Assembly: GCA_031261245.1 (NCBI GenBank)
Contig: JAISKU010000008.1
Coordinates: 1-16,884 of the forward strand
Source of the DNA: Oscillospiraceae bacterium
GTDB taxonomy: Bacteria > Bacillota > Clostridia > Oscillospirales > Oscillospiraceae
Length of the DNA stretch: 16,884 bases
Direction of reading: 5' to 3'
Numbering within the stretch: position 1 is the stretch's first letter; each line of letters begins with the position of its first letter. Below the pieces are notes generated by a model, which was given only the letters and a program-made list of their open reading frames with translations, was not told the origin of the DNA and did no database searches. A program made the position numbers and the translations under genes. Below are positions 1 through 6,012 of this stretch, in pieces.

Positions 1-971
1 TTCAGCGTCTCGGCGTTCTTTTTCAAAAGCTCGTTCGTCATGTTCGACACCTCGCGCTGCGCCTCCATGGCCTGCTGCGCGTGGTGCATACCGAGCGCGA
101 GCACCATCTGCGACTTCCAAAGCGGAATCGTGTTCACAATCGAGGTCTGAATCTTCTCCACCATCAGGCTGTCGTTGTTCTGAATCAGCCGAATCTGCGG
201 CGCCATCTGAATGGAGATCATGCGCGTCAGCTCAAGATCATACAGCTTCTTCTCAAAGCGGTTGATCATGTTCGCGTAGTCGTTCGCCTTCTGCGCGTCC
301 TCGGGCAGGCCGCTCTCCTGCGCCTTTTTTTGCAGCTCCGGTAGCGCGACGTTGCGGCAGTCCTCAAGCTTTTTCTTCCCCGCGAGGATGTACATCGTCA
401 GCTCCTTGAAGTACGTCTGGTTTATGTCGTACATCTTGTCGAGCATCGCCGCGTCCTTGAGCAGCACGACCTGGTGCTTTTCGAGCAGATCGGCGATCTT
501 GTCCACGTTCACCTCGGCCTTGTCGTACTCCGCCTTGATCACCGCGATCTTGTTCTGCACCTTCTTTTTTATCCCGAAGATGCCCTTTTTCTCCTCCTCG
601 CCGTAGTTGAAGCCCTTCAGCTGAACCACGAGGCTCGACAGCATCTCCCCGACGCCGCCCATGTCCTTTGTGCGCACGGAGTTGAGCGTCCCGGAGGAGA
701 AATCCGCGATGTTGCGCTGGCTCGACGCGCCGTAGGTGAGGACGGCGTTCGTGTCCGTTATGTCGATCTTCTCCGCGAAATCCGTGACCTGCTTCTGCTC
801 CGCCTCGGACAGCTGCGACATGTCGAGCTTCACCGCGACCTCGTTGCGCCGCGCCTCAATTTCGCCCGGCGTCTCGGCGACCGCCGCCGCCGCGAGGGCG
901 CCCGCCGCAGGTGCGTCGCTCGGGTTGAGCGTCAGCGTCGGTGTGTATTCGAGATTTGTGTTTTCGGTCAT
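1..971 (-). CDS. TelA-family toxic anion resistance protein (C-terminus beyond window)
   Basis: The minus strand stays open from an ATG at 971 to the window edge (323 codons, no stop), so the C-terminus is missing. The start is preceded by AAAGGAG at 987-981, a good ribosome binding site. The product begins MTENTNLEYTPTLTLNP, has an Ala-rich stretch, and continues into a long charged helical region with no signal peptide. Segments such as FGIKKKVQNKI, LKDAAMLDKMYDINQTYF, IQMAPQIRLIQNN and IPLWKSQMVLAL are characteristic of the TelA/KlaA/YaaN family (PF05816). These are cytoplasmic coiled-coil-like proteins linked to tellurite or other toxic-anion tolerance and envelope stress; the molecular activity is unsettled. 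It follows an xpaC-like gene by 21 nt, the same pairing as xpaC-yaaN in Bacillus subtilis, which supports the call. Family assignment is confident; any actual role in tellurite resistance here is inference. Confidence 0.93.
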   Translation of the reverse strand, partial: MTENTNLEYTPTLTLNPSDAPAAGALAAAAVAETPGEIEARRNEVAVKLDMSQLSEAEQKQVTDFAEKIDITDTNAVLTYGASSQRNIADFSSGTLNSVRTKDMGGVGEMLSSLVVQLKGFNYGEEEKKGIFGIKKKVQNKIAVIKAEYDKAEVNVDKIADLLEKHQVVLLKDAAMLDKMYDINQTYFKELTMYILAGKKKLEDCRNVALPELQKKAQESGLPEDAQKANDYANMINRFEKKLYDLELTRMISIQMAPQIRLIQNNDSLMVEKIQTSIVNTIPLWKSQMVLALGMHHAQQAMEAQREVSNMTNELLKKNAETL

Positions 972-992
972 TTTTCTTAACTCCTTTGATTG

Positions 993-1613
993 TTATTTGA
1001 AATCGGAACCCGTTAATCCCTCTTTTTTAAGCAGCTGCTCCAGCACCTCGATGTCCGTCTCGATGTCGAGCGCCTGATTGCGGAAAAGCGCGTCGTACTG
1101 CTTGCGGTAGCTGTCGAGTATCTCGCCGAGAACCTCCTCAATGCGTCGCATCGTGCCGGATATCGCGCCGGTTTTGCCGAAGCGGTCATACGCGTGCAGG
1201 AGCTTTATCGTCGTCGGCAGATAGAAGTCCGCGAACCGCCGCACCTGCCTGTAGTCGCCCGGATCGTCGAGCACGTCCTTGAAAATCTTGTCCGTCACGT
1301 CGATAATCTCGCCTATCTGCACCTTTACCGCGTGGTCGGGTATGCTCTCCCGCAGCTTTGCCAGCTCATTCACCGCCGTCTCGCCCTCGGTCAGCAGCGC
1401 GTCGATGTCCTTATCGCCCGTATCGACGGGCAGCTTCACGTACTCGACCGTCCCGGGGAACAGCTTTCCCATGACCGCGTACACGGCGCAGCCCAGCGCG
1501 AGGAAAATCAGCAGATCGCCGAGCCTGTACAGCGGGAAAATCAGCGCGTACAGCGCCCACGCGACCGCCGCGCCGTAAAACGGAGCCGCCGACTTGTGCT
1601 TTATCTCACGCAA
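993..1613 (-). CDS. xpaC: XpaC-like membrane protein (5-bromo-4-chloroindolyl phosphate hydrolysis family)
   Basis: About 206 residues. Two hydrophobic segments lie near the N-terminus (around AAVAWALYALIFPLY and LLIFLALGCAVYAVMGKLF), followed by a long charged, helical cytoplasmic part containing DKDIDALLTEGETAVNEL and DLYLPTT-like text (FADFYLPTTIKLLHAY), typical of the XpaC family (PF10112). The name comes from a Bacillus phenotype; no enzyme activity has been firmly shown. The frame is open further upstream to a TTG at 1637, but a strong promoter (-10 at 1648-1643) would start the transcript near 1636, so that codon cannot be used. I chose the TTG at 1613 because AGGTGG (1624-1619) sits 5 nt before it; a GTG at 1622 is the alternative. 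It forms an operon with the downstream telA-like gene, as in xpaC-yaaN of B. subtilis. Confidence 0.85.
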   Translation of the reverse strand: MREIKHKSAAPFYGAAVAWALYALIFPLYRLGDLLIFLALGCAVYAVMGKLFPGTVEYVKLPVDTGDKDIDALLTEGETAVNELAKLRESIPDHAVKVQIGEIIDVTDKIFKDVLDDPGDYRQVRRFADFYLPTTIKLLHAYDRFGKTGAISGTMRRIEEVLGEILDSYRKQYDALFRNQALDIETDIEVLEQLLKKEGLTGSDFK

Positions 1614-1642
1614 AACGCCCACCTGCCTTTTAATCAAACCAT

Positions 1643-1671
1643 ATTTTACAACATTTTGACTACAAAGTCAA
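1643..1671 (-). promoter_or_regulatory. Promoter of the xpaC-telA operon, with overlapping palindrome
   Basis: Read on the minus strand, TTGACT (1671-1666), a 17-bp spacer and TAAAAT (1648-1643) closely match the vegetative sigma-A consensus. The predicted transcript start is about 1636, which rules out the more upstream TTG and leaves a short leader carrying the AGGTGG site. The -35 hexamer is one arm of a perfect inverted repeat TTGACT-acaa-AGTCAA (1656-1671), so a repressor bound there would block the promoter. That last point is inference. Confidence 0.75.
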
Positions 1672-1709
1672 TTAAAGCGGGATTAAAATAAATGTTTTGT
1701 ACCGTTCGC

Positions 1710-1737
1710 TTGACATTTTTGCCGCAAAACGTATTAT
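1710..1737 (+). promoter_or_regulatory. Sigma-A-type promoter of the small lipoprotein gene
   Basis: TTGACA (1710-1715), a 16-bp spacer and TATTAT (1732-1737) lie just upstream of the AGGTGA ribosome binding site (1750-1755) and the TTG start at 1762. The leader would be only about 18 nt. The near-consensus boxes suggest constitutive expression during growth. The spacer is one base shorter than optimal. Confidence 0.72.
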
Positions 1738-1761
1738 GTAGAATTAAGCAGGTGATATAAT

Positions 1762-2232
1762 TTGAAAAAAACCGCGTTTGGAATAGCCGCTTCGTTTTTT
1801 GCCATTGTTTTTGCGGCAAGCTGCGTGGTGTTGCCCGACACTCCGCAAACAAAATACAATCTGCGCTACAGCTATGGCGAGGGGTATCGCGAGTGCGCGG
1901 CTACGCTCGACATTGAGACAACCGACGCGCCCGGCGTCTGTGAATTATCGGTACAGCCCGATATTGGGGAGCGAATAATCATCGGTGTGTTTTACTTTGA
2001 CGACGATAAGATTTGGAAGCTTGGCGACGGCGGCGCTAAAACGCTCCTCTGCTCCGAGCAAGATGAGCGCGAGTACAGTGAGTACAACTCGGAAACAGAC
2101 ACCGGATTTTATGAGCGCATTGTCTGGCGGCGCGGTGCGGGACTTGTCGAATATACTCGCGGCTTTGGCGCGGAGCGCGATTTGGTGGAGTTGAGCGCTG
2201 AAACGCAGCTCGATTGGCGGGAGTTCAGCTAA
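1762..2232 (+). CDS. Small putative lipoprotein of unknown function
   Basis: 156 residues from a TTG start with AGGTGA 6 nt upstream and a strong promoter just before it. The N-terminus MKKTAFGIAASFFAIVFAASC has two lysines, a hydrophobic core and a cysteine at residue 21, as in a lipoprotein signal peptide. The -3 position is Ala rather than the preferred Leu, so lipidation is likely but not certain. The mature part is acidic, rich in Tyr, Glu and Asp, with three further cysteines (in RECAATL, GVCELS and LLCSEQ) and alternating beta-like stretches (RIIIGVFYFDDDKIWKL). I do not recognise a family. Third codon positions are visibly less G/C-rich than in neighbouring genes (runs such as aaa aaa acc, ttt ttt gcc att gtt ttt), which may indicate a recent or fast-evolving gene. 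It stands alone between the xpaC promoter and the bidirectional terminator. Confidence 0.78.
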   Translation: MKKTAFGIAASFFAIVFAASCVVLPDTPQTKYNLRYSYGEGYRECAATLDIETTDAPGVCELSVQPDIGERIIIGVFYFDDDKIWKLGDGGAKTLLCSEQDEREYSEYNSETDTGFYERIVWRRGAGLVEYTRGFGAERDLVELSAETQLDWREFS

Positions 2233-2242
2233 CCACGCAAAA

Positions 2243-2264
2243 CGGGGCGGCTCACGCCGCCCCG
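2243..2264. terminator. Bidirectional terminator between the lipoprotein gene and spoIVB
   Basis: A perfect 9-bp GC-rich stem, CGGGGCGGC (2243-2251) and GCCGCCCCG (2256-2264), with a 4-nt TCAC loop lies between two convergent stop codons (2232 on plus, 2273 on minus). Read on the minus strand the stem is followed by TTTT, a short U-tract that suits spoIVB. On the plus strand the tail is weaker (CATAATCTT), so termination of the lipoprotein transcript may be less efficient. Confidence 0.8.
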
Positions 2265-2272
2265 CATAATCT

Positions 2273-3349
2273 TCACGCCGCAAGCGCGGACTTTCCGATT
2301 CCCGCGCTCTCGAGCATCCGCGTAATCGACACGGCGTAGCCCTTCGACGGGTCGTTTACAAGCACATGCGTCACGGCCCCGATGAGCTTCCCGTCCTGTA
2401 TTATCGGACTTCCGCTCATGCCCTGCACGATCCCGCCCGTCGCCTCCGTAAGCGCGGGGTCGGTTACGGTGACGAGCATACTGCGCCCGTCGGCCTCGCG
2501 CCCCGTGAACACGCGTGAGATCTCCGCCGAGTATTTGCGAACCTCGCTCCCCGCGACGTTTGAGAGGATATACGCCTCGCCCGTGTGGATCTCCGACTCC
2601 TCGGCGGCCTCCATGACGGCTCCGCCGCCCATCGCGCCGGGCGACGCGGTGCCGAATATACCGCAGCCCGTGTTGGAGGTTATCGTGCCGAGCTTATCCT
2701 CAAAGTCGAACGCGCCGTGCAGCTGTCCCGGCGTCCCGGATTTGCCCTTCGCCACGTCCGTCACGCTTATGCGCGATATCGCGCCCTCGCGCACCGGCAT
2801 CATCACGCCCGTCTCGCCGTCGTTGACGGAGTGGCCGAGCGCGCCGTAGGCCCCCGTCTCGGGGTCGTAGAACGTGATCGTCCCGATTCCGGAAATCCCG
2901 TCGCGCACCCACAGCCCGAGGCTGTACTCGCCGCTTTTTATCTTGTGCGGCGTGATGTCAAACTGCGCGGTCTCGCCGCCCCGCCGCACCTGTACGGACA
3001 CCGCGCGCCCGTCCTGGCGGCCCATCGCCTTTTTCAGCTCCTCGCCGGAGCTTATCGCGGTCTTGCCGAGCCGCGTGATTATATCCCCAGCCTTGAAGCC
3101 CGCGCTCTTCGACGGCGACGGCGTCTCCCCGTCGGAGCACGTGTCGGGTATCCCGACGATCATCACGCCGTCGGAGGCGAGCTTTATCCCGACCGCCCGC
3201 CCAACGGGGACGAGGATCTTCGCCTCGGCGACTGCGGGCGATATCCCCAAAAACGTTATAAGCACCGCCGCGAGGGCGGACGCCGCCGCCTTCCTGAAAC
3301 GCTTCGTGTTGCGCCGTATCTGCGCGGCGGTAATTTTTATTTCTTCCAT
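2273..3349 (-). CDS. spoIVB: SpoIVB peptidase (sporulation sigma-K checkpoint serine protease)
   Basis: 358 residues, ATG at 3349 with GAGG 6 nt upstream. SpoIVB is an S55-family serine peptidase secreted from the forespore into the intermembrane space, where it cleaves SpoIVFA (and SpoIIQ) to release pro-sigma-K processing in the mother cell. A basic N-terminus and hydrophobic segment (about residues 19-42) form the membrane or signal anchor. A PDZ domain follows (about 50-135, with GFKAGDIITRLG). The S55 domain contains GALGHSVND with His173, VTDPAL with Asp297 and GGIVQGMSGSPI with Ser312; the 15-residue Asp-Ser spacing equals that of the B. subtilis triad (His236, Asp363, Ser378, from memory). 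The protein is shorter than B. subtilis SpoIVB (about 425 residues), mainly in the N-terminal half. In many Bacillota spoIVB lies directly before spo0A in the same direction; here it is inverted with a peptidase gene between. No clear sigma-F or sigma-G promoter was found. Confidence 0.96.
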   Translation of the reverse strand: MEEIKITAAQIRRNTKRFRKAAASALAAVLITFLGISPAVAEAKILVPVGRAVGIKLASDGVMIVGIPDTCSDGETPSPSKSAGFKAGDIITRLGKTAISSGEELKKAMGRQDGRAVSVQVRRGGETAQFDITPHKIKSGEYSLGLWVRDGISGIGTITFYDPETGAYGALGHSVNDGETGVMMPVREGAISRISVTDVAKGKSGTPGQLHGAFDFEDKLGTITSNTGCGIFGTASPGAMGGGAVMEAAEESEIHTGEAYILSNVAGSEVRKYSAEISRVFTGREADGRSMLVTVTDPALTEATGGIVQGMSGSPIIQDGKLIGAVTHVLVNDPSKGYAVSITRMLESAGIGKSALAA

Positions 3350-3579
3350 GCCTTACCTCATTCAGTTTCAAATTCAAGAGCCGCGCAAATTGCGGCAAGC
3401 TTAATATATCCCGACGATGAAAATGCTTGCGTGACAAAATATTTCATTATTGGAGAGTTGAATTTTCCCATCTGCGCTCCCGCGCGAACTCGTCGGTTGT
3501 CCGATGTATTTTCAAACCCTGTTTGACATATTTTTGTTTCGTACGAAAAAATAATATGTTTGAAAGGGCTGTTGTCTAT
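3350..3579. other. Divergent intergenic region between spoIVB and the M14 peptidase gene
   Basis: About 230 bp without a convincing gene. It holds the spoIVB ribosome binding site next to 3349, a CGCAA-a-TTGCG inverted repeat near 3394-3404, an imperfect inverted repeat CGTCGG-TTGT-CCGATG near 3491-3506 and the candidate promoter with palindrome at 3523-3552. The peptidase frame stays open back to 3427, but the translation there is Cys/Phe/Arg-rich and not protein-like. Confidence 0.6.
3523..3552 (+). promoter_or_regulatory. Candidate promoter of the M14 peptidase gene with embedded palindrome
   Basis: TTGACA (3523-3528) is a perfect -35 hexamer; the best -10 is AAAAAT (3547-3552) with an 18-bp spacer, which is weak. 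A perfect 12-bp palindrome TTTCGTACGAAA (3537-3548) lies in the spacer and runs into the -10, a typical place for a repressor operator. Alternative -10 boxes (TAATAT at 3552-3557) have a poor spacer of 23 bp. Confidence 0.5.
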
Positions 3580-4866
3580 ATGGACGGACTGAGGACTCTG
3601 CGCCGCGGAGATACCACGCCGCAGACGGATATACTACAGACCGCGCTCACCCGCGCGGGTTTCCAAACCTCGCCGGACGGCGTGTTCGGAGCCGCGACGC
3701 AGGACGCCGTGAGGAGGTTTCAGGCGACGCGCAGACTCACGCAGGACGGCGTCGTCGGGCGCGCCACATGGTCGGCGCTCACGCCGTACCTCACGGGATA
3801 TATTACGCACAGGATAGCGTCGGGCGACACTGTATACAAGCTCGCGGCGGCGAACGGCGCGACGATCGCGGCGATCGAGACGGCGAATCCCGGCGTCTCG
3901 CCGAACAATCTCAAAATCGGCGAAAGCCTCACGATACCGTTATGGTTTGACGTTGTGCCGGTGAATATTCGCTGGAGCGGCGCGCTCCTGTCGCTCGTTG
4001 CGGACGGCCTCGCAAAACGCTACCCGTTCGTGAAATTCGAGTCTATCGGCAAGAGCGTCATGGGGCGCGACATCCTCCTCGCGGCGATGGGCGGCGGCGC
4101 GAACGAGGTGTTCTACAACGCCTCGCACCACGCGAACGAGTGGATAACGACGCCGCTGCTGATGAAATTTCTTGAAAATTACGCGTCGGCCTACGCGACC
4201 GGCGGACAGATATACGGCATGGACGCCGCCTCGCTCTACTCGCGCTCAAGGCTCTCCCTCGTCCCGCTCGTGAACCCCGACGGTGTGGATCTCGTCACGG
4301 GCGAGGTGAGCTCCGGTGAATTTTACCAAAACGCAAAGACAATCGCCGCCGCGTTCCCGTCCATACCGTTCCCGTCCGGCTGGAAGGCGAATATCGCGGG
4401 CGTTGACCTCAATCTGCAATATCCCGCCGGGTGGGACACGGCGCGCGAAATCAAGTACGCGCAGGGCTGGACGCGACCCGCGCCGCGCGACTACGTGGGC
4501 GCAAAGCCGCTCGAGGCGCCGGAAACGCGCGCCGTCTACAACTTCACGCTCACACGCAGCTTCGCGCTCACGCTGTCCTATCACACGCAGGGGGAGGTGA
4601 TTTTCTGGAAATACGGCGAGACTGACCCGCCACGCGCGGAGGAGATCGGACGCGAATTCGCGCGCGTGAGCGGCTATGCGCTCGAGCTCACCCCGCCGGA
4701 ATCCGCGAACGCGGGCTACAAGGACTGGTTCATCGACGTGTTCGGGCGGCCTGGCTACACGGTGGAGGCGGGGCGCGGAACTGCGCCGCTCCCGGTATCG
4801 CAGTTTGAAGAAATATATCGCAAAAATCTCGGTATTCTGACACTCGGGATGATAATTTCCATATGA
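3580..4866 (+). CDS. M14 zinc peptidase with PG-binding and LysM domains (gamma-D-glutamyl-L-diamino acid endopeptidase type)
   Basis: 428 residues from the ATG at 3580; GAAAGGG lies 11 nt upstream. An ATG at 3556 would add 8 residues but has no ribosome binding site. Residues 5-70 form a PG_binding_1 domain (LRRGD, DGVFGAATQDAVRRFQ, DGVVGRATW). Residues 75-120 form a LysM domain (HRIASGDTVYKLA, NPGVSPNNLKIGESLTIP). Residues 125-425 form an M14 carboxypeptidase-like domain with zinc ligands His184, Glu187 (HHANE) and His335 (SYHTQ) and catalytic Glu396 (YTVEAGRG). GWKANIAGVDLNLQYPAGW replaces the DLNRN-type text of true carboxypeptidases, as in Bacillus ENP1/YqgT, which cut the gamma-D-Glu/diaminopimelate bond of peptidoglycan stems. 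No signal peptide is visible, like YqgT, so action inside the sporangium or after lysis is likely. Its place between spoIVB and spo0A supports a sporulation or wall-turnover role (inference). Confidence 0.92.
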   Translation: MDGLRTLRRGDTTPQTDILQTALTRAGFQTSPDGVFGAATQDAVRRFQATRRLTQDGVVGRATWSALTPYLTGYITHRIASGDTVYKLAAANGATIAAIETANPGVSPNNLKIGESLTIPLWFDVVPVNIRWSGALLSLVADGLAKRYPFVKFESIGKSVMGRDILLAAMGGGANEVFYNASHHANEWITTPLLMKFLENYASAYATGGQIYGMDAASLYSRSRLSLVPLVNPDGVDLVTGEVSSGEFYQNAKTIAAAFPSIPFPSGWKANIAGVDLNLQYPAGWDTAREIKYAQGWTRPAPRDYVGAKPLEAPETRAVYNFTLTRSFALTLSYHTQGEVIFWKYGETDPPRAEEIGREFARVSGYALELTPPESANAGYKDWFIDVFGRPGYTVEAGRGTAPLPVSQFEEIYRKNLGILTLGMIISI

Positions 4867-4885
4867 GAAATGTGCCGAATCACAG

Positions 4886-4933
4886 CTATTTCCAAGCTAC
4901 TGTGCGCGACATTTCCCGACAAAATGGAAATAG
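4886..4933. repeat. 9-bp inverted repeat upstream of spo0A, enclosing candidate 0A boxes
   Basis: CTATTTCCA (4886-4894) and TGGAAATAG (4925-4933) are perfect inverted copies separated by 30 bp. The loop is too long for an intrinsic terminator and no T-run follows, so an operator pair is more likely than an RNA hairpin. The enclosed DNA contains, on the minus strand, TGTCG at 4921-4917 and again at 4911-4907, exactly 10 bp apart. Confidence 0.6.
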
Positions 4934-4970
4934 TTGGTACAAAAAAGGAAAAATTTGTGGTAATTTCCTA

Positions 4971-4999
4971 TTGCACTTTCCGTCGCGATGTGTTACATT
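4971..4999 (+). promoter_or_regulatory. Possible sigma-A-like promoter of spo0A
   Basis: TTGCAC (4971-4976), a 17-bp spacer and TACATT (4994-4999) lie 72 bp before the spo0A start. Both hexamers match the consensus only partly (3/6 and 4/6). In B. subtilis spo0A has an additional sigma-H promoter. Here AAAGGAAAA (4944-4952) resembles a sigma-H -35 element, but no GAAT-like -10 lies at the right distance. Confidence 0.4.
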
Positions 5000-5010
5000 A
5001 TTGCCGACGA

Positions 5011-5032
5011 CGCTGATTAGCGCTGATTAGCG
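5011..5032 (+). repeat. Tandem 10-bp repeat in the spo0A leader
   Basis: CGCTGATTAG occurs twice in a row (5011-5020, 5021-5030) and continues with CG, giving two overlapping copies of CGCTGATTAGCG. Each 12-mer is itself an imperfect dyad (CGCT-gatt-AGCG). It ends 38 bp before the spo0A ATG, downstream of the candidate promoter, so it would lie in the mRNA leader. Confidence 0.85.
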
Positions 5033-5070
5033 TGAAATACCATGCATTACAACATATCGGAGGGAAACAA

Positions 5071-5862
5071 ATGGAAAACAAGATTAAAATCGTTTTGGCA
5101 GACTCCGGGGATGAATACAGGACGCTGCTCGCGGACATGCTGCGGGCGGAGGGGGATTTCCTCGTCTCGTGTATCACCGGCGACGGGGGAACCGCCCTGT
5201 CAAACATCATGTGTGAGAAGCCCGACGTGCTGATAACCGACATAATCCTCTCGGGGATTGACGGCTTGGCGCTCATCAAAAAGGTGTCGGAGCTTCCCGA
5301 GACTGAGCGTCCCGCCGTGATAGTGGTGTCCGGATTTGCCAGCGAGCATACGCTCGCGGAGGCGGCGTCGCTCGGCGCGATGTATTTCATGCAAAAGCCG
5401 TGCGACATTCCGTCGCTGTTCTCCCGCATCAGACAGGTGGCGGGAAAGACGCACCTGTCGCCGGAGGCGAGGGAGCTGCACCCTATGAAACAGCAGGATC
5501 GGGCGATTGACGCGGTTGTAACGGACGTGATACACGAGATCGGCGTGCCGGCGCACATCAAGGGCTATCAATATGTGCGCGAGGCGATCATACTCGCGAT
5601 CAACGACATGGAGATAATAAACGCGGTCACAAAGGTGCTGTATCCCACCGTCGCGAAGAAATTCCAGACGACGCCGAGCCGTGTGGAGCGCGCGATACGC
5701 CACGCGATTGAGGTCGCGTGGGACAGGGGCGACCTTGAGACGCTGCAAAAATTCTTCGGCTACACCGTGTCGAATATCAAGGGCAAGCCGACAAACAGCG
5801 AGTTTATCGCGATGATTGCCGACAGACTGAATCTCCAGCTCAAGCAGCAGCAGAGAGCGTAA
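5071..5862 (+). CDS. spo0A: Sporulation master response regulator Spo0A
   Basis: 263 residues from the ATG at 5071, with CGGAGGG about 8 nt upstream; an in-frame ATG at 5032 exists but lacks a ribosome binding site and gives sequence foreign to the family. Spo0A is the phosphorelay-controlled transcription factor that commits cells to sporulation. The receiver domain (about residues 5-125) carries Asp57 as phosphoacceptor (DVLITD), Ser87 and Lys109 (MQKP). A linker follows, then the C-terminal DNA-binding domain (about 143-260) with the family-specific recognition-helix text TPSRVERAIRHAIEVAWDRG. The acidic pocket reads ADSGDE, so only Asp11 remains of the usual adjacent Asp-Asp pair; position 12 is Ser. 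The gene has its own complex upstream region and a terminator after it, so it appears monocistronic. Confidence 0.97.
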   Translation: MENKIKIVLADSGDEYRTLLADMLRAEGDFLVSCITGDGGTALSNIMCEKPDVLITDIILSGIDGLALIKKVSELPETERPAVIVVSGFASEHTLAEAASLGAMYFMQKPCDIPSLFSRIRQVAGKTHLSPEARELHPMKQQDRAIDAVVTDVIHEIGVPAHIKGYQYVREAIILAINDMEIINAVTKVLYPTVAKKFQTTPSRVERAIRHAIEVAWDRGDLETLQKFFGYTVSNIKGKPTNSEFIAMIADRLNLQLKQQQRA

Positions 5863-5880
5863 AGCGTGTCTGAAGCGATG

Positions 5881-5915
5881 AGGCGCGTCCAAAAAAACGG
5901 GCGCGCCTATTATTT
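5881..5915 (+). terminator. Rho-independent terminator after spo0A
   Basis: AGGCGCGTCC (5881-5890) pairs with GGGCGCGCCT (5899-5908), a 10-bp stem with one G-T wobble and an A-rich 8-nt loop. The tail ATTATTTA is only moderately T-rich. It lies 18 bp after the spo0A stop. Confidence 0.75.
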
Positions 5916-5939
5916 ACGACTGAAAAATTAATTTCGCGC

Positions 5940-5968
5940 TTGACCTCGGGGGCAGTTGGGTATACAAT
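5940..5968 (+). promoter_or_regulatory. Sigma-A-type promoter of the proline-rich surface protein gene
   Basis: TTGACC (5940-5945), a 17-bp spacer and TACAAT (5963-5968) are close to consensus with ideal spacing. The start of transcription would be near 5975, leaving a leader of about 38 nt that carries AAGGGGTGG (5997-6005) before the ATG at 6013. This rules out the in-frame TTG at 5974 as the start codon. Confidence 0.75.
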
Positions 5969-6012
5969 AAAAGTTGGGTAAATATAAAGCTTCGGTAAGG
6001 GGTGGCGGATAT

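Noticed and set aside
3350..3450. Search for sigma-F or sigma-G promoter elements upstream of spoIVB
   Set aside because: No pair of elements with acceptable sequence and spacing was found, so no promoter is annotated although forespore control is expected.
3427..3579. N-terminal extension of the M14 peptidase frame
   Set aside because: The extra residues are Cys/Phe/Arg-rich and unlike the family. They would precede the candidate promoter, and a PG_binding_1 domain begins right after the ATG at 3580.
4895..4940. The 9-bp inverted repeat after the M14 gene as a transcription terminator
   Set aside because: The loop is about 30 nt, the stem is AT-rich and no T-run follows. Regulatory sites are a better explanation.
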